Below are positions 1-9,431 of a stretch of 64,000 nt of DNA, piece after piece; positions within the stretch are counted from its first letter, which is position 1, and each line of letters opens with the position of its first letter. The notes under the pieces are model-generated. The model was not told the origin of the DNA. It saw nothing but the letters and a program-made list of their open reading frames with translations, and did not search any database. A program made the position numbers and the translations under genes. Source of the stretch: an uncultured Paracoccaceae bacterium (lineage in GTDB: Bacteria > Pseudomonadota > Alphaproteobacteria > Rhodobacterales > Rhodobacteraceae); the NCBI GenBank assembly GCA_947499725.1, contig CANMPK010000004.1, positions 1 through 64,000 on the forward strand, written 5' to 3'.

Positions 1-93
1 GCACCAATCGCGATGGAAGCTGGTCTGCGCTTCGCGATCCGCGAAGGTGGCCGTACAGTTGGTTCCGGTGTTGTATCTAAGATTACTGAGTAA
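1..93 (+). CDS. tuf: Elongation factor Tu, C-terminal end (partial)
   Basis: The last 30 codons of an open frame that enters from the left edge. The translation ends in [15 protein letters not shown], the signature C-terminus of EF-Tu (domain 3), preceded by the FAIREGGRT segment. EF-Tu delivers aminoacyl-tRNA to the ribosome as a GTP complex. The stop is followed 47 bases later by a strong hairpin terminator, so this is the end of its operon. The usual neighbours of tuf (tRNA-Trp, secE, nusG) do not follow here. Confidence 0.97.
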   Translation, partial: APIAMEAGLRFAIREGGRTVGSGVVSKITE

Positions 94-140
94 GATCGTG
101 GCGGTGGGGTGAAACCTCACCCTACGTACGACTTATAGAA

Positions 141-164
141 GGGCGTCCCTCGGGGCGCCCTTTT
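141..164 (+). terminator. Rho-independent terminator after tuf
   Basis: A GC-rich hairpin (GGGCGTCCC and GGGGCGCCC with one G-U pair and a 2-4 base loop) is followed directly by TTTT. It lies between the tuf stop and a convergent minus-strand gene. Confidence 0.85.
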
Positions 165-199
165 GCTTTGGTAGGGTGCGCATTCATGCGCACCGGTGG

Positions 200-652
200 T
201 TAGTCTAGATTTAGGGCCAGAATAGGCGCACCGTTTGAGGTGGTTTCTTTGGTAAACCCTTTATCGCCAATGATGGCCCGCAACCGAGAGCGCAGGTTTG
301 AAAAACTGTCGTGCGAGACAGTATCAATGGGGTGATCCAGCGCAATTGAGACCCCGTACCAGCCCGGACTGGACTGTGTGATGCGGGTCAGTGTGCCGCT
401 GAAGCGGTGGCCTAGGTAGTGCCCTGTGACCGTGCTGCCCTGAGACCAGCCATGGGGCGCATGATCGACGATGCGCGCGCGCATCGCGGGCCACGAACGG
501 TATCCATTTCGTTTGGCAACCGCTTCGAGTGCTTGGCTGTGGCTGATGTGTTTACCCTGCGCGGCATGATCTTGCTTGAGGGTTTTGGCCTGCTGTTTGG
601 CCGATTGCAAAGTCAGTTCGGCACTGTGCCGAACGGGGGTAGGATTGGTCAT
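200..652 (-). CDS. Glyoxalase-related domain protein, function unknown
   Basis: A 150-residue soluble protein. The first ~60 residues (AKTLKQDHAAQGKHISHSQALEAVA and onward, ending NGYRSWPAMRA) resemble the short helical domain found in proteins annotated as glyoxalase superfamily or glyoxalase-related in alphaproteobacteria. The C-terminal half, with SHDSFSNLRSRLRAIIG and a TSNGAPILAL ending, is a second conserved block of unknown role. I see no metal-ligand set that would support a glyoxalase reaction, so the family name says little about function. The start is supported by GAGG seven bases upstream of the ATG. It stands alone, facing tuf. Confidence 0.75.
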   Translation of the reverse strand: MTNPTPVRHSAELTLQSAKQQAKTLKQDHAAQGKHISHSQALEAVAKRNGYRSWPAMRARIVDHAPHGWSQGSTVTGHYLGHRFSGTLTRITQSSPGWYGVSIALDHPIDTVSHDSFSNLRSRLRAIIGDKGFTKETTSNGAPILALNLD

Positions 653-1214
653 ATTAAGTCCTCAGATGGTCGCATTTGAGAGGATAGAGCTCGCGTTGCC
701 ATCCGTGCGAAACGCTTGGAGGTGCTTAATATAGAGCTGAACTTTGCCTTGGAAATTCCAGCGAGCGACAGGCGTCAGAAGCCTGTGATCACCGATAAGG
801 GATTGTGTTTTTGGCGTCAAGCGCGTGAAAAATACACCAATAAACCTATGGTGGAGCGGTGGTGTTTAACCTTTTGTTAACGTTTCGCAGATCTAGTCCA
901 AAATCGTTAAAGTTTGGCGCTTTTTTGAAGAGAAACGCAAAAGATTCCCCTCTTTTTGGGCCGGGATCGGTGCCTAAATGAATGAAATTAATCTAGCGGG
1001 AAAAGGGAGTATCGGGCTGATACTACATGTAAAAATTGAGCTGAAGCACTTTTAGATGCGTGTCCAAATAGACTCAATTGGGCCAAAATAAGGCGCGAAC
1101 GTGTAATTTTACGGCCCTTCAGGCAATTGACCCTAGATTATCAAGAAAGATCGGGTATATCTTGGTGTTAATTAAAACGGGATAAAAGTCCCAAATCACG
1201 AGCGGTGAAATCAA
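653..1214. other. Long intergenic region upstream of the adhesin gene
   Basis: About 560 bases with no convincing gene. It is AT-rich compared with its flanks and holds a TTAA-N7-TTAA motif (866-880), a GATTCCCCTCT word (943-953) and several runs of A or T near 1150-1190. It must hold divergent promoters for the small gene at its left and the adhesin at its right. Confidence 0.6.
866..881. promoter_or_regulatory. Candidate CtrA-binding site
   Basis: The sequence TTAACCTTTTGTTAAC matches the full CtrA consensus of alphaproteobacteria (TTAA, seven bases, TTAAC). It lies 334 bases upstream of the adhesin start. CtrA is known to control motility and surface traits in Rhodobacterales. That it acts here is inference. 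Confidence 0.5.
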
Positions 1215-4200
1215 ATGACTAGTTTAAGCTATGCCATCCGTGGAGCGGATGGGGTTGTTGTCCGTGGCCAAACGGCTGACTTCGGCGATCATGCAGTGCC
1301 AGTGCGCTCCGCATCCAATGTTTCTTTGAATATCGCACCAAGCGATATTGTTTCTTATAAAATTAAAGGCAGCGACCTTGTGATTGAATTGGCCAACGGC
1401 GAATTCGTCACGCTGGAGGGCTATTTCGCAGGCGAGATGGCACCTGAACGGGAATTATTCCTAAGTCGCGATGGTGAGTTCCATTCTGTTGAACTTGGCC
1501 AACCGACAAACAATGAATTTTTCGCTACATATGATGGTGTAGATCTGTCTGGCAAATGGAGCCAGTACGACGAGCTGACCTTCCTTGACCTAGATCGCGT
1601 TGAGCCGGTTGTTGCGCCATTGGCTGCGCCTCTGCTGGGTCTTGGTGGTGCTGCAGGTGCTGCAGGTGCTGCAGTGGTTGGTGCTGCGGCCTTGGCAGGC
1701 GGCGGTGGCGGTTCGTCAGATCCGAGCGCGCCAACTGTAGACGACGCTGAGGTGGACCGCATTATCGGTGGCACAGCGGACAACGCAGTTGTTGTGACAG
1801 GTACAGGTTTGCCAGGGTCCACTGTTGAGGTGACGGTTGGCGGTGTTACATCCACAACAACCGTTGATGACGACGGGATTTGGCGCGCAGAATTCGCACC
1901 TGAAGATCTGCCAGCGGACGGTCAGTACGACAGCTCTGTACACGTCTTCGCGCCAGATGGCACTGAGTACGATTTGGCTGGCCCTGTTGTCGATATTGAC
2001 ACAACGCCGCCTGAGGTCGACGTGACTGCGGGTACGCAGTCTGTTGGTGAAATCGTGAATGCAGAAGAGCAAGCGGATGGTCACATCATCTCTGGCACAG
2101 GCGAAGCAAGCGCGACTGTTGCTGTTGAGATTGACGGCACGACGCACACAACGACTGTTGCAGAAGATGGCACGTGGTCTGTTGAGTTCGCCGCAGGTGA
2201 AATCGCGACAGGTGAGTACGAACAAACTGTTACGCTGACCACGACTGATATTCGTGGCAACAGCCAAACAACAACTGAGGTTTTGGTTGTTGATACGATT
2301 GCTCCGGCGATCGATATGGCGGCTGTGACTGGAGACAATCTGATCAACGCTCAGGAAGCGTCGAGCACTGTTGCTTTGAACGGCACAGGTGAAGCTGGCG
2401 CGACACTGGTTGTTGAGTTCCAAGGCCAAACCTACAACACCACTGTAGGTGACAACGGCACATGGTCTGTGAATGTCCCAAGCGCTGCGATTGCAGAGGG
2501 TACATACGAAAGCGAGATCAAACTGACAGCGACAGATGCTGCGGGTAACGCGACGTCTGAATCCTTCACTGTTCAGATCGACACCGAAGGTGCTGTAACC
2601 CTGACCACGCCGATTGAAGGCGACGGTGTTGTGAATGCAGCAGAGCAATCAGATGGTGTTGCTTTGGCCGGTACGGCCGAGGCTGGTTCCAGCGTTGAAG
2701 TCACCATGCATAATGTGACGAAGACCGTGACAGCTGATGCCGATGGCAACTGGACTGCGAACTTCTCGTCTACTGAATTGCCAGCTGGCGAATATGACGC
2801 GGATATTTCTGTGAAGGCGACCGATGCCGCAGGCAACGTGTCTACAACAGACGGCTCCGTGCATGTGGATACACAGACCTCTGTTGAGATCGACAACGGT
2901 CTGGCAGGTGGCGACAATCTTGCGAATGCCAATGAGGTGCTTGCTGGTATTAGCCTGACTGGTGATGCCGAGCCAGGCGCGTCGGTTGTGGTGTCTTTGC
3001 AGGGTGTTGAAAAGACTGTGACAGCGGGTGCTGACGGGTCTTGGTCTGCGAACTATAATTTCTCTGAAATTCCGCAGGGTGAATACGATGCTGCTGTGAG
3101 TGTGACCTCCACAGATGCCGCGGGTAACACAGCGACTGCGACGAGCACATTGCGTGTCGACACTGAGCTGAGCGTGGCGATTGATGCCAACCAAGCGGGT
3201 GGCGATGATATCGCGAATGCGGACGAAGTTGCAGCTGGCCTGACACTGACAGGTACAGCTGATGCGGGTGCACAGGTTGTTGTGAACCTACATGGTGCGA
3301 ATGAGACTGTTACAGCTGGAAGCGATGGCACTTGGTCTGCGACCTTTGCATCAAGCCGGATTGCGCAAGGCGAGTACACTGCGAATGTGACCGTAACAGC
3401 AACGGATGCAGCGGGTAACGTGGACACGTCTCATAGCACTGTTGAGATCGACACAAGCACAACAACATCCATCGCCGTACAACAAGCGACGGCAACGGGT
3501 TCTGTGAATGCCTCTGACATCAAAGACGGTGTTGTTCTGGACGGTACTGCAGAAGCAGGCGCGCAGATCAGCGTTTTGCTGAATGGCGAGACGCGCACCA
3601 CTGTGGCGAACGAGTCTGGCTATTGGTCTGTGAGCTTCGATGAAGGCACATTGCCAACAGGTGAATATTCCGCGACAGCGATTGTGACATCCACTGATGC
3701 GGCGGGTAACACGGCAACTGCGCCTGTTACCTTCTCTGTGGACACGGATATTTCCGAAACATTGGTGACAGATGTGACGTTCAACAACGGCAACACTAGC
3801 CGTTTGACTGTTCAGACCACTGAAGACGATTACACCATCAATTCTTTGAACGCGAATGGCACAACATCTGAGCTGACTGCGACTGAAACGAGCCTCGGTG
3901 CCGAGGAGACCTTGTTCTCTTTGACACCACATGCGCCAGACGGCACGCATTTGGTTGTGGAAGCAACCGATACTGCGGGCAACGAGTCTGACACATTGGT
4001 TATTCTGGATGCGGATGCGACAAACTCTGGCACGCTGAACCATGCGGGCATTGGCGAGTTTAGCATTGAAGGTATCGAACTGGATTATGCGGACAACGCG
4101 TCTCTGACACTGACAGAAGCGCAGATCCGTGACTTGTCTGATACCTCTGATACGCTGACGATCCACGGTGGTCGTGACGATGAGGTTGAGGTGACAGGTG

Positions 4201-4313
4201 CGGTTGATACCGGTCAGACAACTCAGATCGACGGTGAGACATATGATATCTACACCGTTGGTGACGACGGTGTCACATTGGTCATCGACCAAGACATCAA
4301 TGTGATCATCTAA
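1215..4313 (+). CDS. BapA-like Ig-repeat adhesin, type I secretion substrate
   Basis: A 1032-residue secreted surface protein. Residues 1-135 match the BapA/Bap/LapF prefix-like domain. Residues ~137-165 are a Gly/Ala-rich hydrophobic stretch that could hold the protein in the outer-membrane channel. Residues ~168-847 are seven bacterial Ig-like repeats of ~96 residues, most ending in a TDAAGN motif and a V(D/E)T linker. The last ~185 residues form a distinct C-terminal region with an NHAGIGEFSIEGIEL segment, as expected for an uncleaved type I secretion signal region. There is no Sec signal peptide. The exporter genes follow directly. At about 1000 residues it is short for the biofilm-adhesin class. 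Role in surface attachment or biofilm matrix is inferred. Confidence 0.88.
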   Translation: MTSLSYAIRGADGVVVRGQTADFGDHAVPVRSASNVSLNIAPSDIVSYKIKGSDLVIELANGEFVTLEGYFAGEMAPERELFLSRDGEFHSVELGQPTNNEFFATYDGVDLSGKWSQYDELTFLDLDRVEPVVAPLAAPLLGLGGAAGAAGAAVVGAAALAGGGGGSSDPSAPTVDDAEVDRIIGGTADNAVVVTGTGLPGSTVEVTVGGVTSTTTVDDDGIWRAEFAPEDLPADGQYDSSVHVFAPDGTEYDLAGPVVDIDTTPPEVDVTAGTQSVGEIVNAEEQADGHIISGTGEASATVAVEIDGTTHTTTVAEDGTWSVEFAAGEIATGEYEQTVTLTTTDIRGNSQTTTEVLVVDTIAPAIDMAAVTGDNLINAQEASSTVALNGTGEAGATLVVEFQGQTYNTTVGDNGTWSVNVPSAAIAEGTYESEIKLTATDAAGNATSESFTVQIDTEGAVTLTTPIEGDGVVNAAEQSDGVALAGTAEAGSSVEVTMHNVTKTVTADADGNWTANFSSTELPAGEYDADISVKATDAAGNVSTTDGSVHVDTQTSVEIDNGLAGGDNLANANEVLAGISLTGDAEPGASVVVSLQGVEKTVTAGADGSWSANYNFSEIPQGEYDAAVSVTSTDAAGNTATATSTLRVDTELSVAIDANQAGGDDIANADEVAAGLTLTGTADAGAQVVVNLHGANETVTAGSDGTWSATFASSRIAQGEYTANVTVTATDAAGNVDTSHSTVEIDTSTTTSIAVQQATATGSVNASDIKDGVVLDGTAEAGAQISVLLNGETRTTVANESGYWSVSFDEGTLPTGEYSATAIVTSTDAAGNTATAPVTFSVDTDISETLVTDVTFNNGNTSRLTVQTTEDDYTINSLNANGTTSELTATETSLGAEETLFSLTPHAPDGTHLVVEATDTAGNESDTLVILDADATNSGTLNHAGIGEFSIEGIELDYADNASLTLTEAQIRDLSDTSDTLTIHGGRDDEVEVTGAVDTGQTTQIDGETYDIYTVGDDGVTLVIDQDINVII
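1647..1673 (+). repeat. Three tandem copies of a 9-base unit in the adhesin gene
   Basis: GGTGCTGCA occurs three times in a row and encodes Gly-Ala-Ala repeats inside the hydrophobic Gly/Ala segment. Gain or loss of a unit would change the segment by three residues without a frameshift. Confidence 0.8.
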
Positions 4314-4320
4314 GGTTATA

Positions 4321-4341
4321 GGGCGGGCTTAGGTCCGCCCT
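4321..4341 (+). terminator. Hairpin between adhesin and secretion genes
   Basis: GGGCGG and CCGCCC enclose an eight-base loop seven bases after the adhesin stop. Only two T residues follow. It may be a weak terminator or an mRNA-stabilising stem that sets a high adhesin to exporter ratio. Confidence 0.55.
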
Positions 4342-4367
4342 TACAGACTCTAACAGGAGATCTTCGC

Positions 4368-5780
4368 GTGAGGTGCTATTCATCAGTTTCCTTGCTGATT
4401 GCTGCGTTTGCGGTTTCCGGCTGCTTGTCAGACGTGCAAATGCCTGAGGGCCTTCCGTTTTTGAAGAAGCCAGACGGCGCTGCCGTGTCTGCTGAGGTGG
4501 ATGAGACCACTGAAGGCGATCAGGGTGAAGCAAAGCAGGGCTTTTTTAAACGAAATTTCAAAGAAAACCCCTTTGCAAGCAGCCCATTTGCGAAGAAATC
4601 CGATACGGATGATGTTCAGCAGGGCGATACCCATTCTGAGATTATTGCTGGCTTGCAGGCACGGCGGTCTATTGTGCCGTCGGGGTCTTATTTGCATGTG
4701 GCGGATGCGGCATTGGCCTCTGGGGCAAGCAAAGCTGAGGCCGAGCTGCGCAGTGCGAAGTTGCGTGCGGAAGCCGAAGATAAGAATTGGCTGCCAACCA
4801 TTGGTCCTTCGATTAGCTTAAGCAGCCTTGGGGATGCGATTGCCAGCCTGTTGGTTGAGCAGGTTGTGTTTGACAATGGGCGCCGGAAAGCAGATCGCGC
4901 TTACGCTGCGGCGGACGTCGAGGTTGCGGCTGTGACCGTTTCTGAGGACATGAACGAGCGCGTCTTTACGGCTTTGTCGCTGTATGTCACCGGCGTACGT
5001 GGCGACGAGACTGCGCAGAAAACCCGCACGGCGCTGGCGCAAATGAAGTCGTTGGAAGAGGTTGTGATTGGTCGTGTGCAGGGTGGCGTGAGCGACCGTG
5101 GCGATCAATTGACCGTGGAAAGTAAGATCCAAGATCTAGAGTCCACCCTGAAGAATGCAGGTGAATCTGCGGTTCTGGCACGTTCCGAGCTGTCTGCCAT
5201 GACTAAGCAAAGCTTTGTAGGTGTGTATGAAGGGCCTTTGGATGTCTCTGGTTTGTCGGGGTCGCAAAACCTTGCGGTTTTACGGGCAAAGGCTGAAGCC
5301 AAGCGCACCATCGCGCAGGCGGATTCCGCACGGGCGGCGAGCCTTCCTGGGTTGACGGCCGGTGCGTCTGTTGGGACGGGCGGCACAAATGCCAGCTTGA
5401 ACGGCGGCGGTGCGGACTTCGGTTTTGGCACGGGTGCGCGTTTGAAAGCGATTGAGAGCACAAAGGAAACTGCAGAGCGTAGCATCGTTGAAGCAGAGCA
5501 GGATGCGGAACGCGCGTTGCGTCGTGGTCAGCACCAGATTTCCAGCCTTGAGCGGAAGCAGAAGGATGCGACGCGCCTCAGCGAAGAGTCCTACGAAACC
5601 TTTGAGCTGTTTCAAGCTCAGTTTAAGGCTGGGCAACGTTCGATCTTGGAAGTCATCAATATCTATGAAAAAGCGGTGGAGCGGGACTTGGCTGCATTGG
5701 ATGCCAAGTATGACGTTCTGATTGCGCAGCTTGAAATGGCGCGAGACTTGGGCCTGTTGGCCGATGGAGACGAGATTTGA
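4368..5780 (+). CDS. TolC-family outer-membrane lipoprotein of the type I secretion system
   Basis: A 470-residue TolC-like protein. The N-terminus MRCYSSVSLLIAAFAVSGC is a lipoprotein signal with the acylated residue at Cys19, followed by a ~90-residue low-complexity linker. The rest is helical with two TolC-type repeats, including the LEVINIYEKAVERDLAALDAKYD helix near the C-terminus that is typical of outer-membrane efflux proteins. It would form the exit channel for the adhesin. The start is GTG with AGGAG seven bases upstream. The stop overlaps the start of the ABC exporter gene by two bases. Confidence 0.88.
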   Translation: MRCYSSVSLLIAAFAVSGCLSDVQMPEGLPFLKKPDGAAVSAEVDETTEGDQGEAKQGFFKRNFKENPFASSPFAKKSDTDDVQQGDTHSEIIAGLQARRSIVPSGSYLHVADAALASGASKAEAELRSAKLRAEAEDKNWLPTIGPSISLSSLGDAIASLLVEQVVFDNGRRKADRAYAAADVEVAAVTVSEDMNERVFTALSLYVTGVRGDETAQKTRTALAQMKSLEEVVIGRVQGGVSDRGDQLTVESKIQDLESTLKNAGESAVLARSELSAMTKQSFVGVYEGPLDVSGLSGSQNLAVLRAKAEAKRTIAQADSARAASLPGLTAGASVGTGGTNASLNGGGADFGFGTGARLKAIESTKETAERSIVEAEQDAERALRRGQHQISSLERKQKDATRLSEESYETFELFQAQFKAGQRSILEVINIYEKAVERDLAALDAKYDVLIAQLEMARDLGLLADGDEI

Positions 5781-8074
5781 GCCAGAAGAAAGGTCCGACA
5801 GTTCTGTCGATCAATTCTGTGAAACCGAAGGCGCAGACGGCTCAGCCCGCTGCGCCTCAAGCTGTTTCTGCGCCTGTCGTTGCGCCGATTGCTGCGCCGC
5901 AGCCAGCGGCGCAGGCTCAGCCGCAAGTGCAGCTTGATGATGCGCAGGGTATTCACGATCTGATCGAGGGCACTGCGCACCGCATCCAGCACCGCGCGAC
6001 GTTGATTTCGACTTTGGCCTCGCTGCATGGCGCGGAAAAACCGGCGGCGGATGTGGCCGAGTTTATGTGGACCAATGCGCCCGGAGATGTGACGATCAAA
6101 GCCTTGTCTAAGGCTTTAGGGCATACGGGCATTGATCCGAAGATTTCCAAGAATGTGCCGATTGCTGCCGAAAGCTGGCCGGCCATTACCTTGATGACAA
6201 ATGGTCAGGCCGTGCTTGTTTTGTCGCAAGATGGCGATGTGCTGACGATCTTTGATGCCACCTGTGATGACAATCGCACCGAGGTGGATGCGGCAGAGTT
6301 TAAACCGTTCTTCTCTGGTTCGGTTTTGTCCGCGAAATCGAGCCTGCGCCAGATTGCGCAGCGCCATGTGCCACAGCTTTCCAGTGGGCATTGGTTCTGG
6401 GGAGAGTTCCGCAACTACCGCGCTTATATTGGCGAGATCATGTTGGGCTCGCTTGTGGCGAACCTGCTTGCGGTTGGCGTCGCGCTGTTTTCCTTGCAGG
6501 TCTATGACCGTGTGATCCCGCACCAGTCTGAATCCACTTTGTGGGTTTTGGCGATCGGCGCGTTGTTGGCGGTTGGTCTTGAAGGCATGCTGAAGCTGGC
6601 GCGCGCCAAGATGAGCGATGTGGCGGGGCGCCGTATTGAGCTGTCTATTCAACATACGTTGATGCGTCGCCTGTTGGGGATGCGGTCTGATCGGCGGCCT
6701 TTGCCTGCGTCGGGCTTGTTTGCGGCGATGCGTGATTTCGGGTCTGTGCGAGACTTCTTTACCTCGTCGACCATCTCGGTTCTGGCGGATATTCCGTTTA
6801 TTTTTATCTTTTTGGCGCTGGTGGCTTCGATCGCGGGCAATCTTGTTTGGATGCTCGTGATCGGGGGCATTCTGATGGTGCTGCCGGCCTATGCGTTTCA
6901 GCGCAGGTTGCTTGCATTGTCCCGCAAGACCCAAGGCGCGACGGCCAAGGCGGGTCGTTTGCTGCAAGAGGTTGTGACCGAGCTGGACACGTTGAAAACG
7001 CAGCGCGGCGAAGAGCGTGTTTTGCGTTTGTGGGATGAGCTGAACGAATTGTCCTCGCATAGTTCTGCTGAGCAACGTCGTTTGAGCAACACGCTGACCT
7101 ATTGGTCCCAAGGGGTTCAGCAAACCACGTATATCGCGACGGTTGTTGTGGGTACGTATTTGGTGTTTGCGGGTGAATTCACCATCGGGACGATTATTGC
7201 GGTTGGTATTCTGACAGGGCGCACCTTGGCGCCGCTGACGCAGTTCGCGGCAACCTTGGCGCGTTGGTCTAACGTGAAAGGTGCGCTGGAAAGCTTGGAT
7301 GCGATTGCTTCTGCGCCACAGGAAAAAGATGGCGACCGTTCGTATTTGCGCCGTGAAAAACTGCGTGGCCAGTTCGAGTTGCGCGAGCTGACGTTCCATT
7401 ACGACGAAGAAGCCTCTGCGACCTTGGATGTGCAGGGTGTGGTGATTAAGCCGAGCCAACGCGTGACGATCTTGGGTGCCAATGGCTCTGGTAAATCAAC
7501 GCTGCTGAAGTTGCTGGCGGGTTTGTACACGCCAAGCCATGGGCGTATTTTGCTGGATGGCATGGATATGTCGCAGATTGATCCGCGCGATTTGCGTCGG
7601 GAGATCGGGTATCTGGGACAAGACGTGCGTCTTTTTGCGGGCACTTTGCGTGATAACCTGAACCTCAACCAGCTTGAGCGCGATGATGATCGCCTGATGG
7701 AAGCTTTGGACTTTGCTGGTTTGGGGCCGTTTTTGCGCAACCATACGCAGGGTTTGGATTTGCAGGTGCGCGATGGTGGCGAAGGGCTTTCGATTGGTCA
7801 GCGCCAGTCGATTGGTTGGGCGCGTCTTTGGTTGCAGAACCCTTCCATTGTCTTGTTGGATGAACCGACAGCGGCATTGGACCAGACACTGGAGCGCACT
7901 TTGGTGAGCCGTTTGGGCCAATGGCTTGAAGGGCGTACAGCTTTGATTGCAACGCACCGTACACCGATCTTGGCACTGAGCACGCGGACGTTGATTTTGC
8001 AGCAGGGTCGTCTGGTTGTGGATGGTCCACGCGAGAAAGTTCTGGCGCATTTGGCTGCAGGAGAACGGGCATGA
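5777..8074 (+). CDS. LapB-type type I secretion ABC transporter (permease/ATPase)
   Basis: A 765-residue inner-membrane exporter. Residues 1-50 are Ala/Pro/Gln-rich. Residues ~55-195 form a C39-peptidase-like domain without the catalytic Cys motif, as in LapB and LssB exporters that do not cleave a leader. A five- to six-helix ABC membrane domain spans ~215-495. The ATPase domain has Walker A GANGSGKST (567-575), signature LSIGQ (~671), Walker B IVLLDEP (~690) and an H-loop His near 725. The start is TTG overlapping the upstream stop (TTGA), with GGAG seven bases before it. The stop overlaps the next ATG. It would power export of the adjacent adhesin. Confidence 0.92.
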   Translation: MSQKKGPTVLSINSVKPKAQTAQPAAPQAVSAPVVAPIAAPQPAAQAQPQVQLDDAQGIHDLIEGTAHRIQHRATLISTLASLHGAEKPAADVAEFMWTNAPGDVTIKALSKALGHTGIDPKISKNVPIAAESWPAITLMTNGQAVLVLSQDGDVLTIFDATCDDNRTEVDAAEFKPFFSGSVLSAKSSLRQIAQRHVPQLSSGHWFWGEFRNYRAYIGEIMLGSLVANLLAVGVALFSLQVYDRVIPHQSESTLWVLAIGALLAVGLEGMLKLARAKMSDVAGRRIELSIQHTLMRRLLGMRSDRRPLPASGLFAAMRDFGSVRDFFTSSTISVLADIPFIFIFLALVASIAGNLVWMLVIGGILMVLPAYAFQRRLLALSRKTQGATAKAGRLLQEVVTELDTLKTQRGEERVLRLWDELNELSSHSSAEQRRLSNTLTYWSQGVQQTTYIATVVVGTYLVFAGEFTIGTIIAVGILTGRTLAPLTQFAATLARWSNVKGALESLDAIASAPQEKDGDRSYLRREKLRGQFELRELTFHYDEEASATLDVQGVVIKPSQRVTILGANGSGKSTLLKLLAGLYTPSHGRILLDGMDMSQIDPRDLRREIGYLGQDVRLFAGTLRDNLNLNQLERDDDRLMEALDFAGLGPFLRNHTQGLDLQVRDGGEGLSIGQRQSIGWARLWLQNPSIVLLDEPTAALDQTLERTLVSRLGQWLEGRTALIATHRTPILALSTRTLILQQGRLVVDGPREKVLAHLAAGERA

Positions 8075-9252
8075 GCGATTCATACCTAGAAAATTCCGAG
8101 ACCTTTGACGATCAAATGAAATCGGCGCGCAAGACCATTCGGTTGGTTGGTGTGGCTGTTGTCGTTTTCGTGCTTTGGGCGGCTTTTGCTTGGATCGATG
8201 AGATCGTGCGGGCCGACGGCGAGGTTGTTTCGTCTTCGCGCAGTCAGATCATTCAGAACCTTGAGGGCGGGATCATGGCTGATCTTGTTGTTAAGCAAGG
8301 GGATATGGTTGAAGCTGGGCAGGTTTTGGCGACTTTGCAGGACACCAAGTTTCGGACCGCTTTTGATGATTTGATGGATCAAATCAACGCGTTGGAAATT
8401 CGCCGGACTCGGTTGGAAGCGGAGATCGAAGGCTCGTTTGATTTTGTGGTGTCTGCTGAACTGGCTGAGGCGGCACCGCGCATGTTGGCGTCTGAGAAAG
8501 CCTTGTTGCGCGCGCGTCAGACCGATTTGGACAGCCGCCGCAGTGGGGCCTTTGCGCAGCTTGAGCAGGCCAACGAAGAACTGAAGACCATGGAAGGTCT
8601 GTATAAGAAAGAATTTGTGGCGTTGCTTGAAGTGAATAAAGCGCGCACCGAGGCGTCTGAGGCGGAAATTCGATATATGGATATCGTTACGCAATCCGAG
8701 CTTGATTTGGCAGAGCAGTATTCTGAAACGCTGCAAGAGCTGACGTCGTTGAAGCAAGATATGCGGTTGGCGCAGGATCAGTTGAGCCGGACAGTGATTA
8801 CCTCGCCGATGCGTGGGATTGTGAACAATCTGGCGGTCACAACGATTGGCGGTGTTGTGCGTCCCGGCGAAGAGATTTTCGAGATTATCCCTTTGGGTGA
8901 AGAGCTGTTTATCGATGCAAAGGTACGCCCTGAAAACATCGCGAGCGTGGAGCCGGGCCAAGAGGCGACGATTAAGCTGAGCGCTTATGATTATACGATC
9001 TACGGGACTTTGAAGGGTAAGGTGGATTTCGTGTCTGCGGATACGTTTGAAGATGACCGCGACCCGAATGCGCCGCCTTTCTACCGTGTGACTTTGGCTG
9101 TGAATGCTGATGATCTGACCGAGCGTCAAAAGGGAATTGAGGTGCGTCCCGGCATGCGGGCGCAAGTGGAGCTGCATACAGGATCGAAGACTGTCCTGAG
9201 CTATTTGCTGAAGCCGCTTTACAAATCACGCGAGGCGTTCCGCGAGCCATAG
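8071..9252 (+). CDS. HlyD-family membrane-fusion protein of the type I secretion system
   Basis: A 393-residue periplasmic adaptor. A single membrane helix (~residues 24-43, LVGVAVVVFVLWAAFAWI) follows a short cytoplasmic tail. Then come a biotinyl-lipoyl half-motif (VVSSSRSQIIQNLEGG), a long coiled coil (~105-235), and the HlyD C-terminal barrel with TVITSPMRGIVNNL and RPGMRAQVEL. It bridges the ABC exporter and the TolC-like channel. ATGA overlap with the exporter gene shows translational coupling. Confidence 0.92.
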   Translation: MSDSYLENSETFDDQMKSARKTIRLVGVAVVVFVLWAAFAWIDEIVRADGEVVSSSRSQIIQNLEGGIMADLVVKQGDMVEAGQVLATLQDTKFRTAFDDLMDQINALEIRRTRLEAEIEGSFDFVVSAELAEAAPRMLASEKALLRARQTDLDSRRSGAFAQLEQANEELKTMEGLYKKEFVALLEVNKARTEASEAEIRYMDIVTQSELDLAEQYSETLQELTSLKQDMRLAQDQLSRTVITSPMRGIVNNLAVTTIGGVVRPGEEIFEIIPLGEELFIDAKVRPENIASVEPGQEATIKLSAYDYTIYGTLKGKVDFVSADTFEDDRDPNAPPFYRVTLAVNADDLTERQKGIEVRPGMRAQVELHTGSKTVLSYLLKPLYKSREAFREP

Positions 9253-9431
9253 GCGTGGTATTCAAAGGATGTTTTTCGCCGAATTCAAGGGCTTCGCAGG
9301 TTGATGCTTGCAGGGTGTAATTTTTTTTCGATAAATTGAGACGGAAATTTTAAGAAGCTTCGTTAAAGCCATTAGGTAAACGAAGAGAGGGCTTTGCTTT
9401 GGGCGGGCGCTCGACATTTAAAGGACAGACC

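Noticed and set aside
94-199. tRNA-Trp or secE after tuf
   Set aside because: The sequence after the terminator goes straight into a minus-strand gene; no tRNA fold is present.
419-679. 86-codon plus-strand frame opposite the glyoxalase-related gene
   Set aside because: Shadow of the minus-strand gene, no ribosome binding site.
1625-1710. LapG-type cleavage site (TAAG) in the adhesin N-terminus
   Set aside because: Only AAG occurs in the Gly/Ala repeats; without LapG in view there is no basis to call a cleavage site.
9350-9366. Possible CtrA site TTAA-N9-TTAA upstream of the trefoil gene
   Set aside because: The spacing is nine bases, not seven.
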